Source: Desulfurococcales archaeon
GTDB lineage: Archaea; Thermoproteota; Thermoprotei_A; Sulfolobales; NBVN01
Direction: 5' to 3'
Assembly (NCBI GenBank): GCA_026986435.1
Contig: JALSOP010000037.1
Coordinates: forward strand, 1 to 55,076
Length of the DNA: 55,076 bases
Numbering within the stretch: the stretch's first letter is position 1; every line of letters starts with the position of its first letter. The position numbers and the translations under genes are program-made. The notes under the pieces were generated by a model. It searched no databases, was not told the DNA's origin, and saw only the letters and a list, made by a program, of their open reading frames with translations. This document shows, piece after piece, positions 1-9,685 of this stretch.

Positions 1-528
1 GAGAAACTCGGGGAGATAAAGGACATACTGAAGGAGCTTGACAGGGACGGCAGGGAAGGTGTTGTGATGAAAGATCCCCTCTACCGTGTCCCGCCACTGA
101 AGTATACCACGCACGCCGCCAACATAGGTGACCTGAGCGTCGGCATGAGGTTCTTCTTCGATGAGGGCAGATCATACATTTTCTCGAGACTCCTAAGGGA
201 GATATTCATGCTGTACGAGGAAGGCGCGGGCGAGGAAAGGATCAGGGAGATCGCTGAGAAACTCGGGATGAGCCTCCTGGCCCCGGCCCTCAACACCGTG
301 AGGGAGGTCGAGGCTAAGGGCGCGGTCTTCGCTGAGTACAGGTTAAGGGTCTATGATGAGGGGGTGATTGAGGAGATCCTGGACTTCATGCAGTCGCTTG
401 GGATGGGGCCCGAGATAATAAACGTTAAGCGAGAAGGAGACTCGATAATCTTCACCCTAAAGAAAATGAAGCGAACGTCCGACGAGGTAAGGCACATACT
501 CAAGACAGGGTACGCACCTATCGACTAA
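1..528 (+). CDS. Archaeal ATP-dependent RNA ligase (Rnl3 / Pab1020-type), C-terminal part, 5' truncated by window
   Basis: Frame is open from base 1 (EKLGEIKDILKELDRDGREGVVMKDP...); EGVVMK matches nucleotidyltransferase motif IV; C-terminal region as in archaeal Rnl3 ligases. Confidence 0.75.
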   Translation, partial: EKLGEIKDILKELDRDGREGVVMKDPLYRVPPLKYTTHAANIGDLSVGMRFFFDEGRSYIFSRLLREIFMLYEEGAGEERIREIAEKLGMSLLAPALNTVREVEAKGAVFAEYRLRVYDEGVIEEILDFMQSLGMGPEIINVKREGDSIIFTLKKMKRTSDEVRHILKTGYAPID

Positions 529-542
529 GAGGTGCTTCAGCG

Positions 543-986
543 TTGGGAGCGGGTAAGGTATGTGTTAGGTCGCGGCCGATAAACGCAGCCCACTACACAC
601 CGGTCGATGGTGTCCCAAGACTTCATGGACACACGTTCCGTGTAAGTCTGTGTGTGTTAGGCACTATAGGGAAGGACGGTATGGTGATGGATTTCGGCAT
701 TATAGACCGCTTTCTTGATAAGGTCTCGGAGGAGCTTAATTTCTCCTTACTTGCTCCCCGCAGTGATAGAGAAGTAATAGAGTCGTTAGTTAGGGCTGCC
801 CCCTTCGAGATTAAGGCAGTATACCTGCCTGGGCCAGCGACGGCTGAAGTCTTGGGGTTGTGGATCTGTGAGAGATTAGAACAGGTCTTGCCCGATCTCC
901 TAGGAAGGGTGAAGGCGTACGCCATCGTGGATGAGGGGGTTGGGCACAGGGCCGTTATCGGGTGTCTACCTAAAAACGCCCAGTAG
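543..986 (+). CDS. 6-pyruvoyl-tetrahydropterin synthase / QueD-like protein
   Basis: AAHYTP...RLHGHTFRVSL and VMDFGIID motifs typical of the 6-PTPS/QueD family. Confidence 0.8.
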   Translation: MGAGKVCVRSRPINAAHYTPVDGVPRLHGHTFRVSLCVLGTIGKDGMVMDFGIIDRFLDKVSEELNFSLLAPRSDREVIESLVRAAPFEIKAVYLPGPATAEVLGLWICERLEQVLPDLLGRVKAYAIVDEGVGHRAVIGCLPKNAQ

Positions 987-2060
987 GTCGCTTATCCCGA
1001 CACAGAACGCCTCGAGCACACCGGAGTAACTAATCGCTTCAAGGCTCATGAGGAGGCTCGCATCGCGCATTCCGAGCCCCCTACTCATAAGGTATGTCTC
1101 TTCCTCTTCCGTGAGCCTCCTGACAGCGGCGCTGTGCCTGGCCTCCCTTACAAGCCCGGTGAAGACCTCAAGCATTGGTACGGAATACCCTCGACCCTTC
1201 TCACCCATTACCCTGACCTCGCTATCAACCACGGCTGAGGAGTCCTCAGCCTCTCTTTCAACCCTGGCCACGCCCCTGTGGACGAGGTAGCCGTTATCGT
1301 CGACAACACCCCTTGCTGAGAGATGAGCGGATGCTCTTGTCCCTCTCAGCACTGCATCAGTAATTATGTCTGCTTTTCTGTTGCTAGCAGCGTAGGCGCC
1401 GATCCTTATCTCAACGGAAGCGTTCTTCGAGAGTATGTATGATTCATGATACCTGCTCATCCGCCCTGCCAAAAGGGATGTGTTGCTCTCCACGCGGGCA
1501 TCCCTTCCCAGTGCGGCAGTGACGACATGGTATGTTGGTTGTGTGTCCAAAGATAGCGTCCTCAGCGTGGCCCTCGAGCCCGGCTCGAGGAGCAACTCCA
1601 ACCAGAAGGACTTCAGACCTCGAGTAAGGGAGTACGTTATGATGTTAATTGATGCGTCAGCTTTTTCCTTCAACCTGATGACGAGGTGGTGGGTGTTTAG
1701 GCCGTTGCCGCCGGGGACATGGATGTTGAGTGGATCGCTCATTTCTCCACTTATTTCTATGACGGCAACGTACTCTACGTTCTTGGAGTGTATTTCTTCC
1801 ATTTTGTTCCTGATATTGGCGTAGAGAGGCGCCTTATAGAGAACCTTAATGCTGGCGTTCCTTGGTATGTTACTGCTGATCCTGGACTGATTTATTGAGA
1901 GCGTTAAGGAGGGTTCTGTGCACGTCCTCACGGGGATTCTGTCTTCGACAGCGGCCCTGCCCCGCCGTAGTTCCTTCTCGAAGATTTCCCAGTCAGTGTA
2001 TGTCTTAACTGTAGGTGAGTCCGCTATTAGTTGCCAAGGGAGTCTTGCCGAGATCTCCAT
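966..2060 (-). CDS. sufD: SufD-like Fe-S cluster assembly scaffold protein
   Basis: SufB/SufD C-terminal signature (LVHRGVARVEREAEDSSAVVDSEVRVMGEKG...MSRGLGMRDA), directly downstream of sufB. Confidence 0.8.
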   Translation of the reverse strand: MEISARLPWQLIADSPTVKTYTDWEIFEKELRRGRAAVEDRIPVRTCTEPSLTLSINQSRISSNIPRNASIKVLYKAPLYANIRNKMEEIHSKNVEYVAVIEISGEMSDPLNIHVPGGNGLNTHHLVIRLKEKADASINIITYSLTRGLKSFWLELLLEPGSRATLRTLSLDTQPTYHVVTAALGRDARVESNTSLLAGRMSRYHESYILSKNASVEIRIGAYAASNRKADIITDAVLRGTRASAHLSARGVVDDNGYLVHRGVARVEREAEDSSAVVDSEVRVMGEKGRGYSVPMLEVFTGLVREARHSAAVRRLTEEEETYLMSRGLGMRDASLLMSLEAISYSGVLEAFCVGISDLLGVFR

Positions 2061-3475
2061 TACCCGACACCCCCTATCCTCGAGAATTCGAGTTCGACAA
2101 CCTTCCGGAGCACGTTAGAGTATTCGAATGGGAGTTCCCGGAGTACGTCGTCCATGAACCCGAGGACGGCGAGACTCGTTGCCTCGCGCTCGGTGAGCCC
2201 CCTGCTCATTAGGTACGTGAGCACCTCCTCACTCAGCCTCCCGGTGGATGCTTCATGGGTTACCTGTGCTGTTGGTTCGTCGACCTGGTTGTGTGGGTAT
2301 GTATGAGCCGCTGACCTATCGTCGAGTATGAGGCTCTCGCAGGATACGTGCGCTATGCTGTTCTTTGCTCCGGGTAGCACTTTGATGAGTCCTCTGTATA
2401 CGTTGACCCCTCCGTCGGCGCTGACGCTCTTATTTATGATGGTGCTCTTCGTCTCTGGGGCTGCGTGTATCATCTTGCTACCGCTGTCCTTTATGTATGG
2501 GCCCTTCGCTATTGTGACGACAGTGCTCCTGCTTGATGCACCTCTCCCTCTCAGCACTGTTGAGGGGTAGACGTAGGAGACCTTGCTCCCTATGCTTCCC
2601 TCGACCCAGTCTATGCTCGCCCTCTCCTCCGCTATTCCCCGCTTGTTGTTGAAGTTTATGACATTCCTGCTCCAGTTCTGTATCGTGACGAACCTTATCC
2701 TCGCGCCCTTGGCTGCGTAGAGCTCGACGGCGCCGTCGTGGAATGAGTACCTCCTGTACATTGGGGCGCTGCAGCCCTCGATGAAGGTTAGCTCAGCGCC
2801 TTCGTCAGCGATAATCAGGGTGTGCTCAAACTGACCAACTAGTTCGTTGCCTATGAGGAAGAACGCCTCCAGTGGCTGGGGTATGCGCACGCCCTTCGGC
2901 ACGTACACGAAGGCCCCGCCGCTCCATAGGGCGTAGTGGAGTGCTGCGAACTTATGGTCAGCTATGGGGAATACTCGCCCGAAGTACTCCTTAACCATAT
3001 CTGGGTACCTCTTCACAGCCTCCTCCATGGGGACCATGATCACGCCTTTAGAGGAGAGCCACTCCCTCACCTTGCTGTATACGGTCTCGCTCTCGAACTG
3101 CACGTTTATGCCAGCGAGGAGCTTCGCCTCTATCTCAGGGATGCCCAGGAGCTCGTAGTAGCGCCTTATGTCCTTCGGCAGCTCGTCCCATGAGGAGGCG
3201 AGGGAGGCCTCAGGCTTGACGTAGTAGCTTATCTCGTCGAGGTCGAGCTCCTCGATACCGACCAACCACTTGGGTGTGGGGAGCTTCTCAAACATCTCGA
3301 GGGCCCTCAGCCTCAGCCTCCTCATCCAGTCAGGCTCGCCCTTCAGCCTCGAGATCTCCTCGATGAGGTCCCTAGTGACCCTCCCCTTGAGCACGACCTC
3401 TGCACGGATGGGTCTCGAGTAGCCTAGGATCTCTTCAGGCGATCTCGCAGGCAGTATCTCGTCGGCCCTGCTCAA
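2060..3475 (-). CDS. sufB: Fe-S cluster assembly protein SufB
   Basis: 471 aa; WSGGAFVYVPKGVRIPQPLEAFF, LTFIEGCSAP and YPHNQVDEPTAQVTHEAS are SufB-like. Confidence 0.93.
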   Translation of the reverse strand: MSRADEILPARSPEEILGYSRPIRAEVVLKGRVTRDLIEEISRLKGEPDWMRRLRLRALEMFEKLPTPKWLVGIEELDLDEISYYVKPEASLASSWDELPKDIRRYYELLGIPEIEAKLLAGINVQFESETVYSKVREWLSSKGVIMVPMEEAVKRYPDMVKEYFGRVFPIADHKFAALHYALWSGGAFVYVPKGVRIPQPLEAFFLIGNELVGQFEHTLIIADEGAELTFIEGCSAPMYRRYSFHDGAVELYAAKGARIRFVTIQNWSRNVINFNNKRGIAEERASIDWVEGSIGSKVSYVYPSTVLRGRGASSRSTVVTIAKGPYIKDSGSKMIHAAPETKSTIINKSVSADGGVNVYRGLIKVLPGAKNSIAHVSCESLILDDRSAAHTYPHNQVDEPTAQVTHEASTGRLSEEVLTYLMSRGLTEREATSLAVLGFMDDVLRELPFEYSNVLRKVVELEFSRIGGVG

Positions 3476-4224
3476 CGCCCACCACCGTTTAGGAATGAGT
3501 AGCCTTCTGCCTCAACCCTTTCAGCTAACTCGGGCCCGCCTCTGGCGGCTACCTCCCCGTTGTAGAGTATCGTCACCTCATCGGGCTTAACGAACCTCAT
3601 CAGCCTAGCATAGTGAGTGATCAGCAGGATTGCTTTACCCCGATTCTTGAGCTCCTTAATGACCTCTGCTACCATCCTCACGCCGTCCACGTCGAGCCCG
3701 CTATCGGGCTCGTCAAGGATCACCACTTTAGGGTCGAGGAGGAGGACATGAAACAGTTCGTGCCTCTTTTTCTCACCGCCGCTGAACCCCACATTGACTT
3801 CTCTATAGGCGTAGTCTGAGGGCAGACCCACGCGCTCGAGGATCGAGTAGATTCTCTCGGGTATGCTCGGGTCAGCGGGCTTTGTTAGGTCAGGAGCGCC
3901 GAGCCTCTTATTTAGGGCTGCCGTAGCCAGGACAGCGACCCTCAGGCCCTTCACTGCGGGGGGTTCCTGGAACGCCAGCAGGATACCGGCCCTGCTTCTC
4001 TCGTCAATGCTCATTTCGAGGACGCTCTTTCCGTTAAGGAGTATGTCACCCTCAATGACCTCGTATCCTGGGCGACCAATGATCGTGTAGGCAAGGCTTG
4101 ACTTACCACTACCATTAGGCCCCATCACGGCGTGGACTTCACCGGCGTTAACTGAGAGGCTAACGCCCCGTAGCACCACCCTCTCCTCTACCTTTACCGT
4201 AAGATTTCTGACCTCCAGCATCAT
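3472..4224 (-). CDS. sufC: Fe-S assembly ATPase SufC
   Basis: ABC ATPase with GPNGSGKSS, FSGGEKKRHE and VVILDEPDSGLDVDG; overlaps sufB start by 4 nt. Confidence 0.93.
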   Translation of the reverse strand: MMLEVRNLTVKVEERVVLRGVSLSVNAGEVHAVMGPNGSGKSSLAYTIIGRPGYEVIEGDILLNGKSVLEMSIDERSRAGILLAFQEPPAVKGLRVAVLATAALNKRLGAPDLTKPADPSIPERIYSILERVGLPSDYAYREVNVGFSGGEKKRHELFHVLLLDPKVVILDEPDSGLDVDGVRMVAEVIKELKNRGKAILLITHYARLMRFVKPDEVTILYNGEVAARGGPELAERVEAEGYSFLNGGGR

Positions 4225-4343
4225 TAACTCCGTTAAAGCGTTAGGTAAAGAGCTAAAATAACTTAGCGAAGCACCTGTTGAGAGAACCGTTAGTAATAAA
4301 ATAGTCAGTACGTCGTGGTAATAACCATGATAATACTATTTAA

Positions 4344-4850
4344 TTATTGTGGGTAGGGAGGAGGTGGAGGAGGTGGCACATTAGGTGAACCAACATGTCG
4401 TACTTGCATAATATAGTTTCTAATTCTTGCAGCTATTTCTATGAGTTTATCACCATTTCTGAAGTTATAGGAGCGTGGCCCGTAAATTATGACCATATTA
4501 AATCTATTATAGTATCCCCATATTGCTACTCCTATACCTGATAATACAAGCACAAGACCCAGATATGATAAGAAAATAATGTTAGGGACGAACAATATTG
4601 CACCAAGTACTGATAGCACTATACCGCCAATTACTTCATCTAGTTTCTCTTCAACCTCTATAGAAACAATATGTGATAAAGCAATATCTCTCACAGAACC
4701 CCCTTTACCAATGATTACTCTTCGATCTGTTAATATTATGTTTAAATCCTTTACGCGCCACGAAGCTTGGACCTGCTCTCCTGGGGCAATAAAACTTTCA
4801 GGTTGTATCATAATCAGGTATCCCCCCGTATTTTTAGAGCGAGTAAGCAT
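4344..4850 (-). CDS. PH-domain-like (bPH-type) membrane protein with poly-proline tail
   Basis: LTDRRVIIGKG...SIEVEE pattern, two hydrophobic segments, C-terminal VPPPPPPPYPQ; AT-rich DNA. Confidence 0.5.
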   Translation of the reverse strand: MLTRSKNTGGYLIMIQPESFIAPGEQVQASWRVKDLNIILTDRRVIIGKGGSVRDIALSHIVSIEVEEKLDEVIGGIVLSVLGAILFVPNIIFLSYLGLVLVLSGIGVAIWGYYNRFNMVIIYGPRSYNFRNGDKLIEIAARIRNYIMQVRHVGSPNVPPPPPPPYPQ

Positions 4851-4967
4851 AAATATTTCAGAACTCTTTTATTTTGACCATAAAATGGTCAGCGTTCTAT
4901 TGCGCTATCATATGAATATTAGTTTTTCTTTATTGTAAGTTAATTTGATAAAATTAAAATTTTATTA

Positions 4968-5474
4968 TTAACTCCAATCGATGTCAATTGTTAGGCGGTC
5001 AATTGGTCCGCCTTCGTAATATATTTCCTCGTCCACTTTCTTCCAGTCATAAGGTTGAATATTCCCAATAATTATATCTTTAGTTGTTCTAACATTGCCT
5101 TGGTAGTATGTTACGTGAAGGACAACGTTATAAGCGGTTTCTGCTCCTACGTTAACTAAGTACCCCGTTATTACTATTTTCGGCGAACCGAAGATAGGGC
5201 GTTCATCTGACCAGCGTAAATCAACGCCGATCACTCTCGACCTGGGTTGGGCTGTCACAGTTATTGTTCTTGTTTCTGTCTGAGTGAACACAACTGTCTT
5301 TGTAGATGTTCTTGTATAGGTGAGTGTAACGGTGTAAGATTGAGCACCTGCTGTTTCCGTTATTGTTGTTGTTCTGATTAACGTTTCAGTTTCCGTTATT
5401 GTTTGGGTTCCAGTTCCCTTAATTATTGGTAAGTAACCATAGGCCGCCGCATAGAGTAAGGCCATTCCTATCAA
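4968..5474 (-). CDS. Membrane-anchored protein with Thr-rich stalk and C-terminal FxLYD-like beta domain (start uncertain)
   Basis: N-terminal hydrophobic helix, TETETLIRTTTITET...TQTETRTITVT stalk, VTGYLVNVGAETAYNVVLHVTYY. Confidence 0.5.
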   Translation of the reverse strand: MIGMALLYAAAYGYLPIIKGTGTQTITETETLIRTTTITETAGAQSYTVTLTYTRTSTKTVVFTQTETRTITVTAQPRSRVIGVDLRWSDERPIFGSPKIVITGYLVNVGAETAYNVVLHVTYYQGNVRTTKDIIIGNIQPYDWKKVDEEIYYEGGPIDRLTIDIDWS

Positions 5475-5681
5475 AAGTCCTATGGCAATACCTAGGAACA
5501 GCCAACTACCTTATATGATTGTTAGAAGTCAAGCTAATTCACCGGTATTAATAATGTAGTATCTTCTATTTTTTATTTTTCTTCGAATTATGTTATATTA
5601 TAGAATTCTTTTAAATATAGTAATTATTTAAAGTATAATTGGCTGAGAAGACCTATGGTGATATATGGTATTTTGGGAATG

Positions 5682-5758
5682 TGGAGCCGCCGCCGGGCTT
5701 TGAACCCGGGACCTCCGCCTTACCAGGGCGGCGCTCTACCAGGCTGAGCTACGGCGGC
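5682..5758 (-). tRNA. tRNA-Thr (GGT), CCA encoded
   Basis: GCCGCCG-TA-GCTC...GAGC-G-CCGCC-CTGGTAA-GGCGG-AGGTC-CCGGG-TTCAAAG-CCCGG-CGGCGGC-T-CCA folds as cloverleaf. Confidence 0.95.
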
Positions 5759-5786
5759 ACCATTAGAAACGTGTGGAGAGGGTTAT

Positions 5787-6185
5787 TTAACCGTTGATTG
5801 GCTCGCCAACTGTGTAGGATGAGCGGTCCGCGTAACCGACCCTGTACCTGGTCGGGTTGAGTTCCTCCATGATGACCTCGAGTGCCTTCCAGGGGTCGCT
5901 GGCGTCCCCGCAGGTGTAGATGTCTACGGTGGCGTAGTCGTACTCTGACCACGTGTGTATTGCAAGGTGCGACTCATTCACGAGGACTATCACCGAGACC
6001 CCTCCCTTTATGCCCCCGAAGCTCCAGGCATGCACATCAATGATCGTCATGTTAGCCTCCTTAGCGGCCCTCACGGCAAGGTTTCTGATGTATTCTAGGT
6101 TAGTCAGCTTCTCCCTACCTATGCCATACAGATTGGCGAACACGTGCCTACCGATGACGTATGGGTCGACGGCTTCCTTGGTCAT
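5787..6185 (-). CDS. Pyruvoyl-dependent S-adenosylmethionine decarboxylase family protein (AdoMetDC or crenarchaeal arginine decarboxylase)
   Basis: WSFGGIKGGVSVIVLVNESHLAIHTWSEYDYATVDIYTCG matches the SpeH family with an ESH processing site. Confidence 0.85.
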   Translation of the reverse strand: MTKEAVDPYVIGRHVFANLYGIGREKLTNLEYIRNLAVRAAKEANMTIIDVHAWSFGGIKGGVSVIVLVNESHLAIHTWSEYDYATVDIYTCGDASDPWKALEVIMEELNPTRYRVGYADRSSYTVGEPING

Positions 6186-6237
6186 CTCGCATCAATTCAA
6201 CCCTAATGATGGGGGTTTATAACTTTGCGTAACCATC

Positions 6238-7521
6238 TTACGCTTCATCCATTTTTTTCTCGAGCCTACCTCTTAAGTCAAAGAAGGTTGCTCCCACAAT
6301 CCTTGCCACACCGTAACCCCTGAAGTCCTTGAGCTCCTTGATAACCACTGGCCTATAGTTGAATGTCCTCCCTAGGGCATCACCCCTGAAGGAGCTCGTC
6401 GCGACCAGCACCTTGGCCAGTGAGCCAACATACTCGAAATTCTGCCTCCTCCCTATCTCCTCCACTAATAGCGCGAGTGCCGTACTCCTAGCCTTCTTCA
6501 CGCCCTCGGGCACCTGCCTCATAGCGGCTGCCTCTGTCCTGGGCCTCGGTGTGTACTGCGCTATGTGCACCTTGTCAAACATCAGTTCTCTAACAATCTC
6601 GATCGTCATCTCGAAGTCCTCGTTGTCCTCACCCGGGTGTCCAACAATAATGTCAGTCGCTATGGTGACTCCCTCCACCTTATTGCGCAATTCTTTAACG
6701 ATCTCCCTGTACTCGTCAACGCTGTACCTTCTCTTCATGATCCTCAGTACCTTATCGCTGCCGGACTGGAGCGGTAGGTGAACGTACTTGAAGACCCTCC
6801 TGTTCCGGAGAACCTCGATCAGGTCATCGAGGACGTCGGAGATCGTGTCCGGGTTCATCATACCGATACGGATCATGTAGTTCCCGTCGACCTCGGCGAG
6901 CACTCTGCGAACGAGGTCCGGGAGCCTCACACCGCCTAAGTCGACACCGTAGGAACCTGTATCCTGCGCCGTCAGATCGATCTCCAGCGCCCCCCTTCCA
7001 ACAGCTTTGCGCACGGCCCTCACGATCAGGCCGGGCCTGTAGGACCTGAGCCTCCTTCTAGCTATCTTCACAATGCAGAACGCACAGTCACCTAAGCAGC
7101 CCTCAGCTAACGGTATGGTTGCTACCCTATCCTCTAAGTAAGGCTCCAGGTACGAGACATCCCTCTCGCCGCCGACGAGGTGCTTCGGGGCACTTGACTC
7201 AACCAGGGAAACAACTTCGGTTACGTGCTGGGGCGAGAGAAGCACAGCGTTCGGGACGTGCTTTAGGATCGTGTAGGGCTGGGCAGCCGCCATACAGCCT
7301 GCCACTATAAGCCTCTTACCGTTCAGGTTCCTCAGTGCACTAAGCCGTTTGAGGATCCTTTCCTCGCTATCCTTCCTAACAGTGCAGGTGTTTATGATCA
7401 CGACATCGGCGTCGTCAATGGTTCGAACTATCTCGTGCCCGCTGGCGGATAGTAGGGACTTCATGAGCGCGGTATCGGCCCGGTTCAGAGCGCAGCCGTA
7501 GGTCTCGATGTACACCCTCAT
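6238..7521 (-). CDS. MiaB-like radical SAM tRNA methylthiotransferase (archaeal/CDKAL1-like)
   Basis: ETYGCALNRADT, NTCTVRKDSE, EGCLGDCAFCIVKIARRRLRSY (radical SAM CxxxCxxC), LQSGSDKVLRIMKR. Confidence 0.9.
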   Translation of the reverse strand: MRVYIETYGCALNRADTALMKSLLSASGHEIVRTIDDADVVIINTCTVRKDSEERILKRLSALRNLNGKRLIVAGCMAAAQPYTILKHVPNAVLLSPQHVTEVVSLVESSAPKHLVGGERDVSYLEPYLEDRVATIPLAEGCLGDCAFCIVKIARRRLRSYRPGLIVRAVRKAVGRGALEIDLTAQDTGSYGVDLGGVRLPDLVRRVLAEVDGNYMIRIGMMNPDTISDVLDDLIEVLRNRRVFKYVHLPLQSGSDKVLRIMKRRYSVDEYREIVKELRNKVEGVTIATDIIVGHPGEDNEDFEMTIEIVRELMFDKVHIAQYTPRPRTEAAAMRQVPEGVKKARSTALALLVEEIGRRQNFEYVGSLAKVLVATSSFRGDALGRTFNYRPVVIKELKDFRGYGVARIVGATFFDLRGRLEKKMDEA

Positions 7522-7600
7522 ACGGTTCCTGCCTAAGGGGTAGGGTCATCGGACCTTAATTATGCGAGCCCCCTAACCACATTATTTAAGCTATGAACCG

Positions 7601-8047
7601 TTGGGTACTGGGGTTGCTGAAGTGAGCAGTGACAAGATACTCTGGGATTATGAGGCCCTGCTGGAGAGGCTATACAGTAACCTCCCTGAGAGGGCCAAGG
7701 TACAGCCTATAGAGATACCGGAGTTCCAGATAATACGCACCGGGCCCTACACGAGGATAACGAACTTCAAGCAGGTATGTGACAGGATAAGGAGGGAGCC
7801 CAGGATCTGCATGAGGTACCTCCTTAAGGAGATCGGTGCTAGGGGAGCCATCGATGACTCAGGCGCCCTCACTATCTTCCTTAAGGTCTCGAGGAACACA
7901 CTGAGGCAGCTCTTCAAGAGGTTCCTAGAGACGTACGTGAGGTGCAGCACCTGCGGCTCGTACCACACGGAGCTCAGGAGGCAGGGTAAGGTGTGGGTGA
8001 TAAGGTGCCTGGCGTGCGGAGCGGAGACGCCGGTGAGGCCGATCTGA
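7601..8047 (+). CDS. Translation initiation factor aIF2 beta subunit
   Basis: Core domain plus C-terminal zinc ribbon YVRCSTCGSYHTELRRQGKVWVIRCLACGAETPV. Confidence 0.92.
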   Translation: MGTGVAEVSSDKILWDYEALLERLYSNLPERAKVQPIEIPEFQIIRTGPYTRITNFKQVCDRIRREPRICMRYLLKEIGARGAIDDSGALTIFLKVSRNTLRQLFKRFLETYVRCSTCGSYHTELRRQGKVWVIRCLACGAETPVRPI

Positions 8048-8376
8048 GGCCCGAGGACGTCACGCTCTTTCTGGGACGGCATGAGACGCTGAGTGATTAC
8101 GGGAGGGAAGTCGTCATCGGTGTGTGTGACGAGGAACTCCTAGGTAAGGTCTTCTCTGAGGGTGGCACGAGGCTTGAGCTGAACAAGGAGTTCTTCGGCG
8201 CCATGAAGATAGGCGGTGACGAACTCCTCAACTACCTCCTGGAGGCCTCATCGGCGATAATAGTTGGGGAGAAGGCAGTTAAGTTAGCCGTTAAGCTGGG
8301 GTTCATTAACCCCGATGCGGTGGCGAGGGTCGAGGGAGTCCCCTACGCTATGTACGTCAGGTCGCCGCTGATTTAG
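7993..8376 (+). CDS. DUF424 family protein (start uncertain; overlaps aIF2-beta 3' end)
   Basis: VVIGVCDEELLGKVFSEGGTRLELNKEFFG...; conserved archaeal translation-linked DUF424 position. Confidence 0.75.
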   Translation: MGDKVPGVRSGDAGEADLRPEDVTLFLGRHETLSDYGREVVIGVCDEELLGKVFSEGGTRLELNKEFFGAMKIGGDELLNYLLEASSAIIVGEKAVKLAVKLGFINPDAVARVEGVPYAMYVRSPLI

Positions 8377-8390
8377 CGGGTGCTGGCGCC

Positions 8391-9329
8391 ATGGTGAGGT
8401 TCTGCGTCAGATGCGGTGCAGAAGAGAAAGAGGGTTTCCCGATAATCGATGGTCTCTGCCCCAGATGCTTTGTTAAGGAGAGGAAGATAGTCGAGCTCCC
8501 GCCCAAGATCGAGGTCACGTTATGTCCCTCCTGCGGGAGCACCCTCCTGAGAGGGAAATGGGTATTCATCAGCGACAGCGTTGAGGAGATAGTTGAGACG
8601 ATTATCAACGAGGTCTTCATAAGGAGGGCGAACACGTACCCTGGTTTTGAGGACGTGTTTGCTGAGGTGAAGGAATTAACGGATACGACGGCGCGCATCC
8701 TTGTTGCCGGTTCTTACAAAGGGGCTCTAGTGTCTCAGGAGGCACTGATAAACGTGCTGGTAAAGAAGAGGCTCTGCCCGAGATGCATGAAGATAAAGAG
8801 CGGGCACTTCGAGGCAGAGATGCAGATTAGGACCATGGCACCGCTCAGGGGTGAGTGGTCGAGGCGATTCGTCTCGGATGTGCAGAGCATGAGGCGGCTG
8901 CAGGAGTCTGTGGTTGACGTTAAGGAGGTGAAGAACGGCGTCGATGTGAAGGTTCTAGACCAGAGGGCCGCGATGAAGCTAGCCAACTACCTGAAGAGGG
9001 TCTTCGGGGCTAAGGTCGTGTCGACGTGGAAGGACGCCGGATACAGGAGCGGTAAGAAGCACTCAAAGCTCACGGTCTCCGTTAGGTTGCCAGGCCTCAT
9101 AGAGGGGGACGTGATAGAGCTGGGCGGTAGGTTGGCTGTTATCGTAGCGTTCTACGGCTCCAAGATGGTGGTTAAGTTCTTGGACACTGGTGAGGAGGCG
9201 ACGGTCAGCCTGCAAAGGGCTTGGGCTGAGGGGCTACGGTACCTTACCGAGAAGGAGTACGTTATTAGGGAGGAGGGTGATAAGCGATACCTCCTTTATA
9301 AGGGTAGAGCGTATATCATGGATAGGTGA
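8391..9329 (+). CDS. NMD3-like ribosome export/biogenesis protein
   Basis: N-terminal double Cys pairs FCVRCGAEE...LCPRCF / LCPSCGS / LCPRCM, NMD3-like architecture. Confidence 0.8.
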   Translation: MVRFCVRCGAEEKEGFPIIDGLCPRCFVKERKIVELPPKIEVTLCPSCGSTLLRGKWVFISDSVEEIVETIINEVFIRRANTYPGFEDVFAEVKELTDTTARILVAGSYKGALVSQEALINVLVKKRLCPRCMKIKSGHFEAEMQIRTMAPLRGEWSRRFVSDVQSMRRLQESVVDVKEVKNGVDVKVLDQRAAMKLANYLKRVFGAKVVSTWKDAGYRSGKKHSKLTVSVRLPGLIEGDVIELGGRLAVIVAFYGSKMVVKFLDTGEEATVSLQRAWAEGLRYLTEKEYVIREEGDKRYLLYKGRAYIMDR

Positions 9330-9333
9330 TTGC

Positions 9334-9675
9334 GTGGGAAAGAAAGAAAGGAAAGAGAAGGGCAAGCGAAGCTCAGAGGACGAGTTCCTTGTGCCGAACC
9401 CAGAGGAGGGGACTATTCTCTGCATAGTTACGAGGATAGTCGGTGCTGGCTGGGTCGACGTGTTTTGCACCGACGGGAAGCAGAGGAGGGCTAGAATACC
9501 GGGTAAGCTCAGAAGGAGGATGTGGATGAGGGAGAGGGACGTCGTGCTCGTTAGTGTGTGGGAGTTCAGGGATGACCGCGGCGACGTGATCTACAGGTAC
9601 ACCAGGGATGAGAAGGAGAGGCTGATCAAGGAGGGCTACCTAGACCCAGAGTTCCTGGAGATCGAGGAGTTCTGA
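9334..9675 (+). CDS. Translation initiation factor aIF1A (likely GTG start within ORF 9190-9675)
   Basis: EGTILCIVTRIVGAGWVDVFCTDGKQRRARIPGKLRRRMWMRERDVVLV is the eIF1A OB fold. Confidence 0.9.
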   Translation: MGKKERKEKGKRSSEDEFLVPNPEEGTILCIVTRIVGAGWVDVFCTDGKQRRARIPGKLRRRMWMRERDVVLVSVWEFRDDRGDVIYRYTRDEKERLIKEGYLDPEFLEIEEF

Positions 9676-9685
9676 GCCCTCTTGG

